In this document: piece by piece, positions 54,642 to 62,362 of the stretch
How the letters are laid out: each line of letters opens with the position of its first letter
How positions within the stretch are numbered: position 1 is the first letter of the stretch
NCBI RefSeq assembly: GCF_025144225.1
Contig: NZ_JALXXB010000003.1
Coordinates: 62,001-126,000 of the forward strand
Reading direction: 5' to 3'
Source of the DNA: Aestuariimicrobium sp. p3-SID1156
GTDB taxonomy: Bacteria; Actinomycetota; Actinomycetes; Propionibacteriales; Propionibacteriaceae
DNA length: 64,000 bases
Program-made: the position numbers and the translations under genes
The notes under the pieces: model-generated
The model's input: the letters and a program-made list of their open reading frames with translations, nothing else
What the model was told of the DNA's origin: nothing
The model's database searches: none

Positions 54642-55510
54642 GACTCGTCCGCCTGGATGAGCTCTTCGGGCAGCTGCATGGGGATCAGGTCGCCGGGCAC
54701 CATCGGCTCCTCGCCGCGACGCACGACCACATTGCAAAAGAACTCGAAGAGCAGTTCACCGGCGCCCTCAAAGCCATCCTGCATTGCCGCTTCGCCCATC
54801 AGGACGCCGCGCAGCAGCCAGCGGGGGCCCTGGGCGAACCACGTGCGGGAGACATGCCAGGCCTGCTCACCGTCGGGAGCCTCGACTGGGATGATCCGCC
54901 GGATCTCGGGACCGAAGGGACCCTCGAGCATCTCGGACTCGCCCCCGGCCGCGACAGTGGAGGCGACCATGTCATCAGCCACATCCTTGATCATGGAGCT
55001 TCGTGCCGGGGCTGCGAACAGCGCCACCTCCAGGGCGGACTGCTCAGACACCACCAACACGGACTGCACCTGACCGGACGTCTGGTCCACCTGCAGCTGG
55101 AGCTGCATCTCGTCGAAGGGGGTCAGGATCAGGCTGCCGAAGTCGAGGCGATCGATCTCATCGGCGTCGAGGTCCACCTCGTCGATGTCGAAGGGCCCGT
55201 CCTCGCGCAGCTCCTGGTCGGCCTCGAGGGAGTCGTCGTCGAAGGCGTCCTCATCCTCGAGCTCGTCCTCGTCGAGTTCGTCCTCGTCGAGTTCGTCCTG
55301 GTCGAGTTCCTCCCCTTCGTCGGCGTCACCTTCGTCGTCGGAGTTGTCGTCGTCGTCGGTCTCCTCGCCCTCGATACCCTCGTCCGCCGTGTCGTCGAGC
55401 TCCTCCTCCTCGAGCTCCCCATCCTCGAGGTCCTCGTCGGTCTCCAGCTCAGCGGGGTCCAGGACGTCCTCTTCTTCGAGCTTCTGCTTCTTCTTGCGAC
55501 CGAAGATCAC
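54638..55510 (-). CDS. DUF3710 protein with a long acidic N-terminal tract
   Basis: 290 residues. A short basic start (VIFGRKKKQKLEEEDVLDPA) is followed by ~95 residues consisting mostly of Asp and Glu, including repeated DELDEDELDEDELEDED units, so the N-terminus is highly acidic and probably disordered. From about residue 130 the folded DUF3710 part begins: LILTPFDEMQLQLQVDQTSG, VALFAAPARSSMIKDVADDM and EIRRIIPVEAPDGEQAWHVS, with RWLLRGVLMGEAAMQDG after it. GTG 55510 has GAAAGG upstream. It follows dut on the same strand by 71 nt. Function unknown; relatives (Rv2696c) are conserved next to dut. Confidence 0.82.
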   Translation of the reverse strand: MIFGRKKKQKLEEEDVLDPAELETDEDLEDGELEEEELDDTADEGIEGEETDDDDNSDDEGDADEGEELDQDELDEDELDEDELEDEDAFDDDSLEADQELREDGPFDIDEVDLDADEIDRLDFGSLILTPFDEMQLQLQVDQTSGQVQSVLVVSEQSALEVALFAAPARSSMIKDVADDMVASTVAAGGESEMLEGPFGPEIRRIIPVEAPDGEQAWHVSRTWFAQGPRWLLRGVLMGEAAMQDGFEGAGELLFEFFCNVVVRRGEEPMVPGDLIPMQLPEELIQADES

Positions 55511-55581
55511 CAGATGGCCTTTCGCTTGGTGGGGACCCGCTCGGGGCCCGTCTGATAGCGCTCTGCTAGGACGGAGCCACT

Positions 55582-56034
55582 CTACCAACGGGCGATGCCG
55601 CCGGTGCTGCCGTGGCCGCCCTCCCCCCGGGCGCTGTCGCCCAGCCGTTGGCGGACCTCGAAACGCGGGTGCGCGACGGCCTGGATCACCAGTTGCGCTA
55701 TCCGGTCGCCACGCTGGAGGTCGATGGGGTCGTGTGGATCATGGTTGACCAGGTTGACCATGATCTCGCCGCGGTACCCGGCGTCAATGGTGCCTGGCGC
55801 GTTGACCATGCCGAGGCCGTGGCGAGCGGCCAGACCGGACCGCGGGTGGATGAAGCCCGCCCACCCGGTGGGGATCTCCACGGCGATGCCGGTCGGCACG
55901 AGACGACGTTCACCCGGCTCGAGGTGGACGTCCTCACGGCAGACGAGATCGGCCCCGGCATCGTCGGCGTGGGCGAAGGCGGGCACGGGGATGCCGGGGT
56001 CGAGCAAGCGCACACCGATCACAGGCTCAGTCAT
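55582..56034 (-). CDS. dut: dUTP diphosphatase
   Basis: 150 residues, forming a homotrimer that hydrolyses dUTP to dUMP and PPi, keeping uracil out of DNA and supplying dTMP. The five family motifs are present: [13 protein letters not shown] (1), [12 protein letters not shown] (2), [15 protein letters not shown] (3), [11 protein letters not shown] (4), and the Gly-rich C-terminal arm [14 protein letters not shown] (5). ATG 56034 overlaps the DUF3093 stop by 8 bp. It is in the conserved dut-DUF3710-OB block with DUF3093 directly upstream, as in Mycobacterium Rv2697c-Rv2698. Confidence 0.95.
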   Translation of the reverse strand: MTEPVIGVRLLDPGIPVPAFAHADDAGADLVCREDVHLEPGERRLVPTGIAVEIPTGWAGFIHPRSGLAARHGLGMVNAPGTIDAGYRGEIMVNLVNHDPHDPIDLQRGDRIAQLVIQAVAHPRFEVRQRLGDSARGEGGHGSTGGIARW

Positions 56035-56563
56035 TCCGCGAGTCCGCTCGATGGTGCTTCAGACCCACAGTGATCGCCTCGGCGAAGTCTTCGGGGTGTC
56101 GTGTGGCGACCAGCCACTGGTCATGGGGGTCAGCTGCGTCGTCCACGCCAATCTTGACGGCGCGTTTGAGGTAGGGACGCACCAGCAGCCAGGTGCGTCC
56201 GTCGGAGGCCTCGGCCAGGACCTGGCGTGTGGCCATCTCATCCAGTGCCTTCGCCCCGCCCACCCAGGCCCAGCCCAGATGCGCGCCGGCGACATGGACA
56301 CCTGAGTCGTCGACGCGCAACTGCGCGCCTCCGTAGGTGATGAGGACGAGCGCGGCGAGGCCGCCCAGGAGGACCAGCGCACCCAGTGCCCAGACCACGT
56401 CGAGGATCGCCCAGACCGCGACGACGAAGGTGAACACCAGGAAGCCCACGATGGCCCACCATCCCCCCGAGACGGTCAGGCGCTCGGTGTAGACCGGGGC
56501 CGAGGCGGCGGAGGGCTGCGCAGGGGGCCGAGGAGCTGTCGGAGTGTGGGCTGGCTCGTCCAT
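56027..56563 (-). CDS. DUF3093 membrane protein
   Basis: 178 residues. After a Pro/Ala-rich start, two transmembrane helices ([20 protein letters not shown] and [20 protein letters not shown]) precede a soluble domain with [20 protein letters not shown] and [20 protein letters not shown], ending in [16 protein letters not shown]. It belongs to DUF3093, always near dut in actinobacteria, function unknown. ATG 56563 follows TAGATT by 7 nt; a longer frame upstream has no start signal. It overlaps dut by 8 bp. Confidence 0.85.
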   Translation of the reverse strand: MDEPAHTPTAPRPPAQPSAASAPVYTERLTVSGGWWAIVGFLVFTFVVAVWAILDVVWALGALVLLGGLAALVLITYGGAQLRVDDSGVHVAGAHLGWAWVGGAKALDEMATRQVLAEASDGRTWLLVRPYLKRAVKIGVDDAADPHDQWLVATRHPEDFAEAITVGLKHHRADSRND

Positions 56564-56570
56564 GCGAGCA

Positions 56571-56576
56571 AATCTA
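56571..56576 (-). promoter_or_regulatory. Putative -10 (TAGATT) for leaderless DUF3093 gene
   Basis: TAGATT ends 7 nt before ATG 56563. It is likely the start of the DUF3093-dut-DUF3710-OB transcript. Confidence 0.5.
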
Positions 56577-56624
56577 GCCCGTGGGCATCCCCGTCTCTGC
56601 ACCCCTCGCGGTGCGGCGCACCCT

Positions 56625-56630
56625 TAGGAT
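56625..56630 (+). promoter_or_regulatory. Putative -10 (TAGGAT) for leaderless DUF4235 gene
   Basis: TAGGAT ends 6 nt before ATG 56637. The AGGA inside it could also act as an RBS, so this is less certain. Confidence 0.4.
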
Positions 56631-56636
56631 GTGGCC

Positions 56637-56924
56637 ATGGACCTGCAGGAAAAGGTGTTGTACAAGGTGTACGCCGCGGTGCTCGGCACGACGATCACAG
56701 TGGTCACCCAGAAGGCGCTCACGAGTGCGTGGAAGATTGCCACCGGCGAGGAGCCCCCGGAGCCCGGAGACCCAGACGTCCCGGCCTTCCAGGCCTTCAT
56801 CTGGGCGATCAGCAGCGGTGTCGGTATCGGCATCGCCCAGCTGGCGACGACGCGCTACACAGCCCGTCACTGGGGAGCTCTGGGCTCCAAGCCGAAGCCG
56901 CGTCGAACCACTTTCAAGGTCTGA
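56637..56924 (+). CDS. DUF4235 small membrane protein
   Basis: 95 residues. The N-terminus MDLQEKVLYKVYAAVLGTTI leads into a first hydrophobic segment, then WKIATGEEPPEPGDPDVPAF and a second segment with FIWAISSGVGIGIAQLATTR. This layout, with GEEPPEP and the paired helices, defines DUF4235, function unknown. A GTG at 56631 would add two residues; ATG 56637 is supported by the hexamer upstream. It is divergent from DUF3093 and convergent with DUF4193, with a strong hairpin between. Confidence 0.82.
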   Translation: MDLQEKVLYKVYAAVLGTTITVVTQKALTSAWKIATGEEPPEPGDPDVPAFQAFIWAISSGVGIGIAQLATTRYTARHWGALGSKPKPRRTTFKV

Positions 56925-56953
56925 TCCCGGAGCCATCCGGCTCCACGACACCT

Positions 56954-56983
56954 CGAGGGGCACCCGCGGACGGGTGCCCCTCG
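56954..56983. terminator. Strong bidirectional hairpin between DUF4235 and DUF4193 genes
   Basis: CGAGGGGCACCCG and CGGGTGCCCCTCG form a perfect 13-bp stem with a 4-nt loop, 30 nt after one stop and 35 nt from the other. Confidence 0.75.
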
Positions 56984-57017
56984 AACCACACGATCTGGAA
57001 ATAGTCGCCTGGAGTGC

Positions 57018-57314
57018 TCAGTAGCAGTCCACGCAGAAGACCTGGTCTCCGTCAGTGTGGGCGACCTGGCTGCGGTGCTTCACCAGGAAGCAGCTGGCAC
57101 AGGTGAATTCGTCGGCCTGACGAGGCAGCACGCGAACGGTCAGCTCCTCATGGGAGAGGTCCGCGCCCGGGAGCTCGAAGGACTCCGCAGCCTCCACCTC
57201 GTCCTCGTCGACCGTGCCCGACTTCTGATCGTTGCGACGACTCTTCAACTCCTCAATGGAGTCTTCGCTGATCTCCTCGTCGGTCTTGCGCGGCGCATCG
57301 TAGTCAGTCGCCAT
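57018..57314 (-). CDS. DUF4193 zinc-ribbon-like protein
   Basis: 98 residues. ATDYDAPRKTDEEISEDSIE, then ESFELPGADLSHEELTVRVL, and ending ADEFTCASCFLVKHRSQVAH with CVDCY at the C-terminus. The CxxC...CxxC pair suggests zinc binding. It belongs to DUF4193, found in nearly all actinobacteria next to dut/sigA-region genes; function unknown. The ATG at 57314 has GTGGAGGGG upstream, and the upstream frame start is not needed. A strong promoter lies 50-80 nt before it. Confidence 0.85.
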   Translation of the reverse strand: MATDYDAPRKTDEEISEDSIEELKSRRNDQKSGTVDEDEVEAAESFELPGADLSHEELTVRVLPRQADEFTCASCFLVKHRSQVAHTDGDQVFCVDCY

Positions 57315-57365
57315 GTACCCCTCCACCTGCTGTCGTGGTCACCAACCCCGTGTGTGACGTGCGCA

Positions 57366-57393
57366 TTTATATCACCTCTTCCAGCGTGGTCAA
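57366..57393 (-). promoter_or_regulatory. Promoter of the DUF4193 gene
   Basis: TTGACC (57388-57393) and TATAAA (57366-57371) on the minus strand, 16 bp apart, close to the sigma-70 consensus and unusual in this G+C-rich window. Apart from this, the 264-nt gap to the next gene holds a G-rich stretch and no coding sequence. Confidence 0.65.
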
Positions 57394-57578
57394 GAGGTGC
57401 CTGCGCAATGGGGGCCCTGCAGGGCACAACCCACCCGCAGGGGTGGGGTGAATCCTCACGCGTCGCCACGCGATGGCTGCTCGCGTCCCTAGCCTCTGAA
57501 AGAGCCGGCCAGCCCCATGGCCCGCTGACCGACTGACCTTCGGCACCTCCGAGGGTCCAGCACGACCAGGAGACCACC

Positions 57579-57797
57579 ATGTGGATTGGACTCGGCATCG
57601 TCCTCCTCGTGATCGGCGCAGTGCTCAAGTGGGCGCTCAACGTGGAGATCCCCTACGTTGACGACGACATCCTGGGCTGGATCCTGATGATCGCCGGCGT
57701 TGCCGCCATCATCTTCTCCTTCATCGCCCAGGCCCAGCGCCAGAACTTCCGCACCACCAATGAGACCCGCGTGGAGGACATCGAACGTCGTCCCTGA
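57579..57797 (+). CDS. DUF6458 small membrane protein
   Basis: 72 residues with two transmembrane helices: WIGLGIVLLVIGAVLKWALN and DILGWILMIAGVAAIIFSFI, joined by VEIPYVDDD. The pattern of a Gly-rich first helix, VGWILM-type second helix and short polar tail matches DUF6458, found in many actinobacteria, function unknown. ATG 57579 has CAGGAG upstream. Single gene; its neighbours give no hint of a task. Confidence 0.75.
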   Translation: MWIGLGIVLLVIGAVLKWALNVEIPYVDDDILGWILMIAGVAAIIFSFIAQAQRQNFRTTNETRVEDIERRP

Positions 57798-57887
57798 CCC
57801 ACAGCCTCTCGCGCCAGCTGAGCCCCCGCGCCAGCTGAAGTCAAGGTGCAGGGTCCGGGGCCGTGATACTGCGCTGCTCGGGCGGTC

Positions 57888-57915
57888 TTGGTAGGTTGAC
57901 GCGGAACCGTAGAAT
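57888..57915 (+). promoter_or_regulatory. Putative promoter of sepH
   Basis: TTGGTA (57888-57893) and TAGAAT (57910-57915), 16 bp apart, about 33 nt before the sepH ATG, which has CAGGAG as RBS. Confidence 0.5.
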
Positions 57916-57948
57916 CGGCCCCCCACTGGACGCTGCACAGGAGTTTCG

Positions 57949-58965
57949 ATGGACAACACCCTCAGCCCCCGCGAGATCCAGGCGCGCATTCGCGCCGGGG
58001 AATCCGTGGAGGACCTGGTGTCCGACTCGGGGATGTCCTACGAGGCCGTCGAGCCGTTCGCGGCCCCGGTCCTGGCCGAACGGGAGCATGTCGTCGGCCA
58101 GGCGCTGAGCAGCCCCATCCGGAAGAAGGGTGAGTCGTCCTCGGCACGGTCCCTGCGCCAGGTGGTGCGCGAGCACCTGCAGCATCGTGGCATCGACATC
58201 GACGACGTGCAGTGGGACTCCTGGCGCGAGCCCGATCGCCGCTGGGGCGTGGTGGCCCGCTTCTGCGACGATGAGACGAACACCGACTCCCCCGACGTCG
58301 AGGCGCGGTTCATCTTCGACACCCGCGGACGCTTCAGCACGGCCTCCGACGATGCTGCTCGCTCGTTGATCGGTGAGCCCCTTCCCGGCGCCGCGACGCC
58401 CGCCGACCCCGACTCCGAGCCGACCGTCGAACTCGACGACGACATGGCGCTGGTGCGAGCGACCCAGAAGGGCGAGGACGCCGGATCGGGCCATGACGAG
58501 CCTTCCGAGCGGGGCGCGGTCGACTTCGCGACCGCGGCTCCCGATAGCCCCCCGGCCACGACGGTGGACGAGGCCCATGACGACCTGATCGGCCATGAGT
58601 CCCAGCTCGACGTCCTCTACGACATGCTGAGCGCTTTCGATGAGGACTCGGTGAACATCTACGCCGACCTCGACATGCCGGTCATCGAGGAACTGGCCGA
58701 CGAAACCTCCGGGCAGGCCGAGGAACTCCCCGCCCGGGAGGTGCCGGAGGAAGAGGCGAAGGAGCCGGTGGAGGAACAGCTGCCCGCACAGCCCGTTCAC
58801 CAGCCTCAGGAGGCTGCCCCCGACGAGCCGGCCATCACCGAGCCGGAGCAGGATCCCCTGGTGGAGGCCCCGACGCCCAAGCCGCGGCCACGTGCCCGCA
58901 AGGGTCGCGCCAGTGTTCCCAGCTGGGACGAGATCATGTTCGGCGGACCCCGATCGACCACATGA
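57949..58965 (+). CDS. sepH: Septation protein SepH (DUF3071)
   Basis: 338 residues. In Streptomyces and Mycobacterium SepH binds FtsZ and stimulates its assembly at division. The N-terminal DUF3071 domain with a helix-turn-helix is clear: LSPREIQARIRAGESVEDLV, EAVEPFAAPVLAEREHVVGQ, then SLRQVVREHLQHRGIDIDDV and WREPDRRWGVVARFCDDETN. From about residue 150 the protein is acidic and Pro/Glu-rich, probably disordered, ending in GRASVPSWDEIMFGGPRS, a C-terminal motif that could bind FtsZ or another partner. RBS CAGGAG. It precedes the sseA/tdk group transcribed from the other strand. Confidence 0.88.
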   Translation: MDNTLSPREIQARIRAGESVEDLVSDSGMSYEAVEPFAAPVLAEREHVVGQALSSPIRKKGESSSARSLRQVVREHLQHRGIDIDDVQWDSWREPDRRWGVVARFCDDETNTDSPDVEARFIFDTRGRFSTASDDAARSLIGEPLPGAATPADPDSEPTVELDDDMALVRATQKGEDAGSGHDEPSERGAVDFATAAPDSPPATTVDEAHDDLIGHESQLDVLYDMLSAFDEDSVNIYADLDMPVIEELADETSGQAEELPAREVPEEEAKEPVEEQLPAQPVHQPQEAAPDEPAITEPEQDPLVEAPTPKPRPRARKGRASVPSWDEIMFGGPRSTT

Positions 58966-58992
58966 GCCGCGCACCGATGCGCCAGTGGCGGG

Positions 58993-59829
58993 CTAGGCCC
59001 CGGTGGCGACCTCACGGTCGGGGTCGCTGATCCAGTCCGACCAGCTACCGGGATAGATCCCCAGCCCCGTGATGCCCGCGTGCTCGGCGGCCAGCAGGGC
59101 ATGGGCGGCGGTGATACCGGACCCGCAGCTGAACACGTCCCCTTCGCCGACCCCGGAGAAGACCTCACGGAGGTCGTCAGGTGTCTTGAAGCCCTCGGTG
59201 GTGGACAACTCTCCCGCTGGCAGGTTCACCGCACCCGGGATGTGACCTGCGACCGGATCAATGGGCTCGGACTCCCCGCGGAAGCGTTCCGCGGTGCGAA
59301 CGTCAATGACCTGGTGCCCCGAAGCGAGGTGCTGGAGAATCCCGCGAGCGTCCACGACGGTGAGCCGGCCGGGACGCACAGTGAAGGATCCGGCTGCCGG
59401 CTCGGGCGTGGTGTCGCTGGTGCTGGGGAGGCCCGCTGCCTGCCAGCGTGCGAAACCGCCGTCGAGGACCCGGACCTCGACCACACCGGCGTCCCGAAGC
59501 ACCCACCAGACCCGCGCCGCGCCCATTGACGGGCCCTGGTCATAGACCACCACTCGGCTGTCATCGTCGAGGCCGAGAGCCCGGAGATCCTGCTGCAACC
59601 TGTCCGGATCGGGCAGCGGGTGACGTCCGCCCCGGCGGTCCTCCCGCACGGGGCCGGAGAACATCTGGTCGACATCCACGAAGATCGAACCGGGGATGTG
59701 TCCAGCCTTGTAGCGGCCCCAGCCGAAATCTGGCATGCCCAGCGCAAAACTGGCATCCAGGACCAGCGGGGGCGCGGCCGACTCGAGTTCCCTGGCGAGG
59801 TCGGTCGCTGAGATGAGGGGGCTGGTCAT
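58993..59829 (-). CDS. sseA: Thiosulfate/3-mercaptopyruvate sulfurtransferase
   Basis: 278 residues with two rhodanese domains. The first has VVVYDQGPSMGAARVWWVLR, the second ends in the active-site loop DVFSCGSGITAAHALLA, whose Cys takes up sulfur; the CGSGITA loop is nearer to mercaptopyruvate sulfurtransferase than to thiosulfate-type loops. FGWGRYKAGHIPGSIFVDVD is near the N-terminus. It transfers sulfur to thiols or cyanide. The ATG overlaps the tdk stop by 4 bp (ATGA), so it is translated with tdk. Role in sulfur supply is inferred only from the family. Confidence 0.88.
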   Translation of the reverse strand: MTSPLISATDLARELESAAPPLVLDASFALGMPDFGWGRYKAGHIPGSIFVDVDQMFSGPVREDRRGGRHPLPDPDRLQQDLRALGLDDDSRVVVYDQGPSMGAARVWWVLRDAGVVEVRVLDGGFARWQAAGLPSTSDTTPEPAAGSFTVRPGRLTVVDARGILQHLASGHQVIDVRTAERFRGESEPIDPVAGHIPGAVNLPAGELSTTEGFKTPDDLREVFSGVGEGDVFSCGSGITAAHALLAAEHAGITGLGIYPGSWSDWISDPDREVATGA

Positions 59830-60542
59830 GGGGTGTCCTCGGGCTGGTCGGAGTCGAAGGGCAGGGTCTCGGGCGACAGGGTGGCACGGGAGAGCTCTTT
59901 GGTCACGCGGCGTCGGTGGTGCTTGCGGCACAGCACCTCGTAGTGGACTGAGGTGGGCGGGGCGTCATCACCCACGTCACCGACCACCACCTGGTTGCCC
60001 TCGGTTACCATCTCCCCGTCGATCACGCGCGCATTGTGGGTGGCCCTGGCGCCGCACCAGCACAGCGGCTGCACCTGCAACATCTCGATCCGGTCGGCCA
60101 GTTCCACCAGACGACGTGAGCCGGGGAACAGTTCGGTGCGGAAGTCGGCCATGATGCCGAAGGCGAAGACGTCGAGGCCGAGTTCGTCGACGGCCATGGC
60201 GAGCTGGTCCACCTGGTCGCGGGTGTAGAACTGCGCCTCGTCGCAGACCAGGAAGTCCAGGCGGGATCCTTCGCTGAGTCGGGCCACGACCCACTTCCAG
60301 AAGTCGAAATCGGGGTTCACCTCCAGCGCCGGGCTGCTGAGCCCGATCCGACTGGTGATGACCGATTCGCCGGCCCGGTCCTGACTGGTGAATAGTTGCC
60401 CGCGGCGTCCGTGGGAGGCCTGGGTGTGGTTGACCTGCAGGGCGAGGGTGGACTTGCCGCAGTCCATTGGCCCGGAGAAGAAGACCAGTTCGCCGGGTTG
60501 GTGCTCACCATCCCAGGCTGCGGGGTCCAGCTCCTCGACCAT
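59826..60542 (-). CDS. tdk: Thymidine kinase
   Basis: 238 residues. It phosphorylates thymidine in the salvage route. ATP-binding loop FFSGPMDCGKSTLALQVNHT, then FLVCDEAQFYTRDQVDQLAM (catalytic Glu region), FAFGIMADFRTELFPGSRRL (thymidine site) and a zinc site LCWCGARATHNARVIDGEM with a further Cys near EVLCRKHHRR. The size is slightly above the common ~200 residues because of a C-terminal tail. It follows the phosphodiesterase gene by 16 bp and is coupled to sseA. Start ATG 60542. Confidence 0.93.
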   Translation of the reverse strand: MVEELDPAAWDGEHQPGELVFFSGPMDCGKSTLALQVNHTQASHGRRGQLFTSQDRAGESVITSRIGLSSPALEVNPDFDFWKWVVARLSEGSRLDFLVCDEAQFYTRDQVDQLAMAVDELGLDVFAFGIMADFRTELFPGSRRLVELADRIEMLQVQPLCWCGARATHNARVIDGEMVTEGNQVVVGDVGDDAPPTSVHYEVLCRKHHRRRVTKELSRATLSPETLPFDSDQPEDTP

Positions 60543-60558
60543 CAGTTCTCCCCCACCC

Positions 60559-61716
60559 TCAGTAGTGCTCCGGCGCGTCCACGAGCAGCGGAACCACCAT
60601 CTCCGCCGGCGTCAGCGAGCCATGCATCCCGACCAGCGCAAGTTCGCGCGGCAGATCTTTGCTCATCACCGCCCAATCGTCACGCATCGCCGCCACCACG
60701 TCCCCGATGCGCTGGGCGGCCTGGGGGGTCACGTTCGGGCCGAACCAGCTCTGCTCGATGGCCTGCTCGCGGGTCCGCACCCACGCACGTTCTCCCAGGA
60801 AGTCCGTCCAGCGGGCCGCGACGTCGGCGGGATGGTCGGCGTAGAGCTGACGGAAACGTCCCTCACCGGCCAGGGCGGTGACGCCACGCATCAGTTCGGG
60901 GTGATCCTGCACCAGAATGCGCCGGTCGAGCGGGATGTCGAGCATGCCATGGTCACCGGTGATCAGCAGGACCACGTCGTCGTCCAGCGCTCCACGCAGT
61001 CGGGCCACCCAGTCGTCGATGCGGGTCAACTGCTGTCGCCAGGCGGGGTGCTGGATGCCCAGGCTGTGCCCGGTGTGGTCCAGCATCCGTTCGTAGACGT
61101 AGACCAGGCTGCGCCGGCCATCACGGGACGCCGCCACGACACGATCGATCCGGTCCTGTTCGTCGGCCTCATCCACCAGCCCGCTCACCACCTGGCCCCG
61201 GAGGGCAGCGCGGGTCAGGCCGGAGTCACGGAAGCGCTCGGGCACGACCCCGGTACACGTGGCCTCACAGCCGCAGGCCTTCTCGAACCAGGTCGGGCTG
61301 GGCTGGACTTCCTCCGGTACCGCCTCGGTGTCCCAGGTGAGGGCGTTGAACACCTTCCCGCCGGCCTGGTCGCGGAAGGAGTATCCGACGATGCCGTGAC
61401 GACCTGGGGCCGTCCCGCTCCCCAGTGAGGTGAGCGAGGTCGCGGTGGTGGAAGGGACGGTCGCGGTGATCTCCTGACCGTCCCCGAAGAGGTCGGCGAA
61501 GTAGGGTGCGATGGCCATGTGCTGGCGCAACAGGTCGTGGCCCAGGCCATCGACCATCACCACCACCCAGCGATGGGAGGGGGGCAGGTGGAGAGCAGGA
61601 ACACCGGCGTCCCTGACCCCCAAGTGCGCACCGATGCTCGGCAGCACCTCGGCCAACGTGCTGTGCCCCCAGTCGGGGAGCATCGGCTCGTCACTGCTGG
61701 GGCGCCGCAGCCTCAT
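60559..61716 (-). CDS. Alkaline phosphatase-superfamily nucleotide pyrophosphatase/phosphodiesterase
   Basis: 385 residues. Metal-binding residues of the superfamily are visible: WVVVMVDGLGHDLLRQ (Asp), VPSTTATSLTSLGSGTAPGR (nucleophile Thr), YVYERMLDHTGHSLG (Asp/His), LLITGDHGMLDI (Asp-His) and ALVGMHGSLTPAEMVVPLLV (His). Relatives hydrolyse nucleotide pyrophosphates or phosphodiesters. No signal peptide is seen, so it is probably cytoplasmic. ATG 61716 overlaps the DUF5998 stop by 4 bp. In actinobacteria this gene sits close to sepH and DUF5998, as here; substrate not known. Confidence 0.85.
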   Translation of the reverse strand: MRLRRPSSDEPMLPDWGHSTLAEVLPSIGAHLGVRDAGVPALHLPPSHRWVVVMVDGLGHDLLRQHMAIAPYFADLFGDGQEITATVPSTTATSLTSLGSGTAPGRHGIVGYSFRDQAGGKVFNALTWDTEAVPEEVQPSPTWFEKACGCEATCTGVVPERFRDSGLTRAALRGQVVSGLVDEADEQDRIDRVVAASRDGRRSLVYVYERMLDHTGHSLGIQHPAWRQQLTRIDDWVARLRGALDDDVVLLITGDHGMLDIPLDRRILVQDHPELMRGVTALAGEGRFRQLYADHPADVAARWTDFLGERAWVRTREQAIEQSWFGPNVTPQAAQRIGDVVAAMRDDWAVMSKDLPRELALVGMHGSLTPAEMVVPLLVDAPEHY

Positions 61717-62303
61717 CGGCTGGACTCGCTGATGGCCTGCTGCAGCGTTGAGCCGAACTCGACCAGGCGTCGGACGGACTCCTCCCCGTCAGCAGCGGGG
61801 CTCATCCGGACCGTGATGTCATCGGAGATCTGGGTGCCGGAGAAGCCGTGGTCAGCCTCGCAGGTGGGGTCGGCGCAATGGGCTGGTTCGAGCTCCAGTC
61901 GGCGCAGCGTCCCCCAGCCGATGGTGAGCCAGGTCTCGACCACCCGCCCGGCACCCTTCTCCGGCTCGGCGAGCACGCGAGTGACGGTGACCGAGTTGAT
62001 GTTGCGCAGCGGCACGGACTCGGTGGAGGTGATCGCCTGGAGCACACCGGCAGGGTTGTCGTTGGACTCATCCGTGTGTCCCACGACAAGGCGGGTCGGC
62101 GTGACCACCATCAGGGAGAGGTGCCGGTGCACCTCTTCAGCCATGAAGGTGGCCTCGTGGTGGACCAGGTGGGTCCGGACGGGTTCCTCCCCCAGGGCGA
62201 GTTCGATCGACTCGGACACCAGCTCGGGGAAGAAGCCGCACCCGATGATGCTTCGACGCACCTCGTCGGGCAGTGAGGAGGGTCGAATGGAGGGCTGCTG
62301 CAC
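61713..62303 (-). CDS. DUF5998 family protein
   Basis: 196 residues. SLPDEVRRSIIGCGFFPELV, VRTHLVHHEATFMAEEVHRH and LSLMVVTPTRLVVGHTDESN near the N-terminal half, and AHCADPTCEADHGFSGTQIS (two Cys, possible zinc or disulfide) with DDITVRMSP in the second half, are features of the actinobacterial DUF5998 family. Function unknown. I took GTG 62303, which has AGGATGG about 5-10 nt upstream; the ATG at 62321 has only a poorly spaced GGGG. Divergent from the App1-type gene by 59 bp. Confidence 0.8.
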   Translation of the reverse strand: MQQPSIRPSSLPDEVRRSIIGCGFFPELVSESIELALGEEPVRTHLVHHEATFMAEEVHRHLSLMVVTPTRLVVGHTDESNDNPAGVLQAITSTESVPLRNINSVTVTRVLAEPEKGAGRVVETWLTIGWGTLRRLELEPAHCADPTCEADHGFSGTQISDDITVRMSPAADGEESVRRLVEFGSTLQQAISESSR

Positions 62304-62348
62304 CGTGCCATCCTGCCACATTTCCCCAGTCGGACGGCCTGCACCCAC

Positions 62349-62354
62349 TAGTCT
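62349..62354 (+). promoter_or_regulatory. Putative -10 (TAGTCT) for the App1-type gene
   Basis: TAGTCT ends 8 nt before ATG 62363, with no RBS between, which suits a leaderless or nearly leaderless message. Confidence 0.4.
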
Positions 62355-62362
62355 TCCGGCAC

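Noticed and set aside
55255..55480. DNA repeat or microsatellite of unknown type
   Set aside because: The repeats are in-frame and encode the acidic tract of the DUF3710 protein, so the coding explanation is enough.
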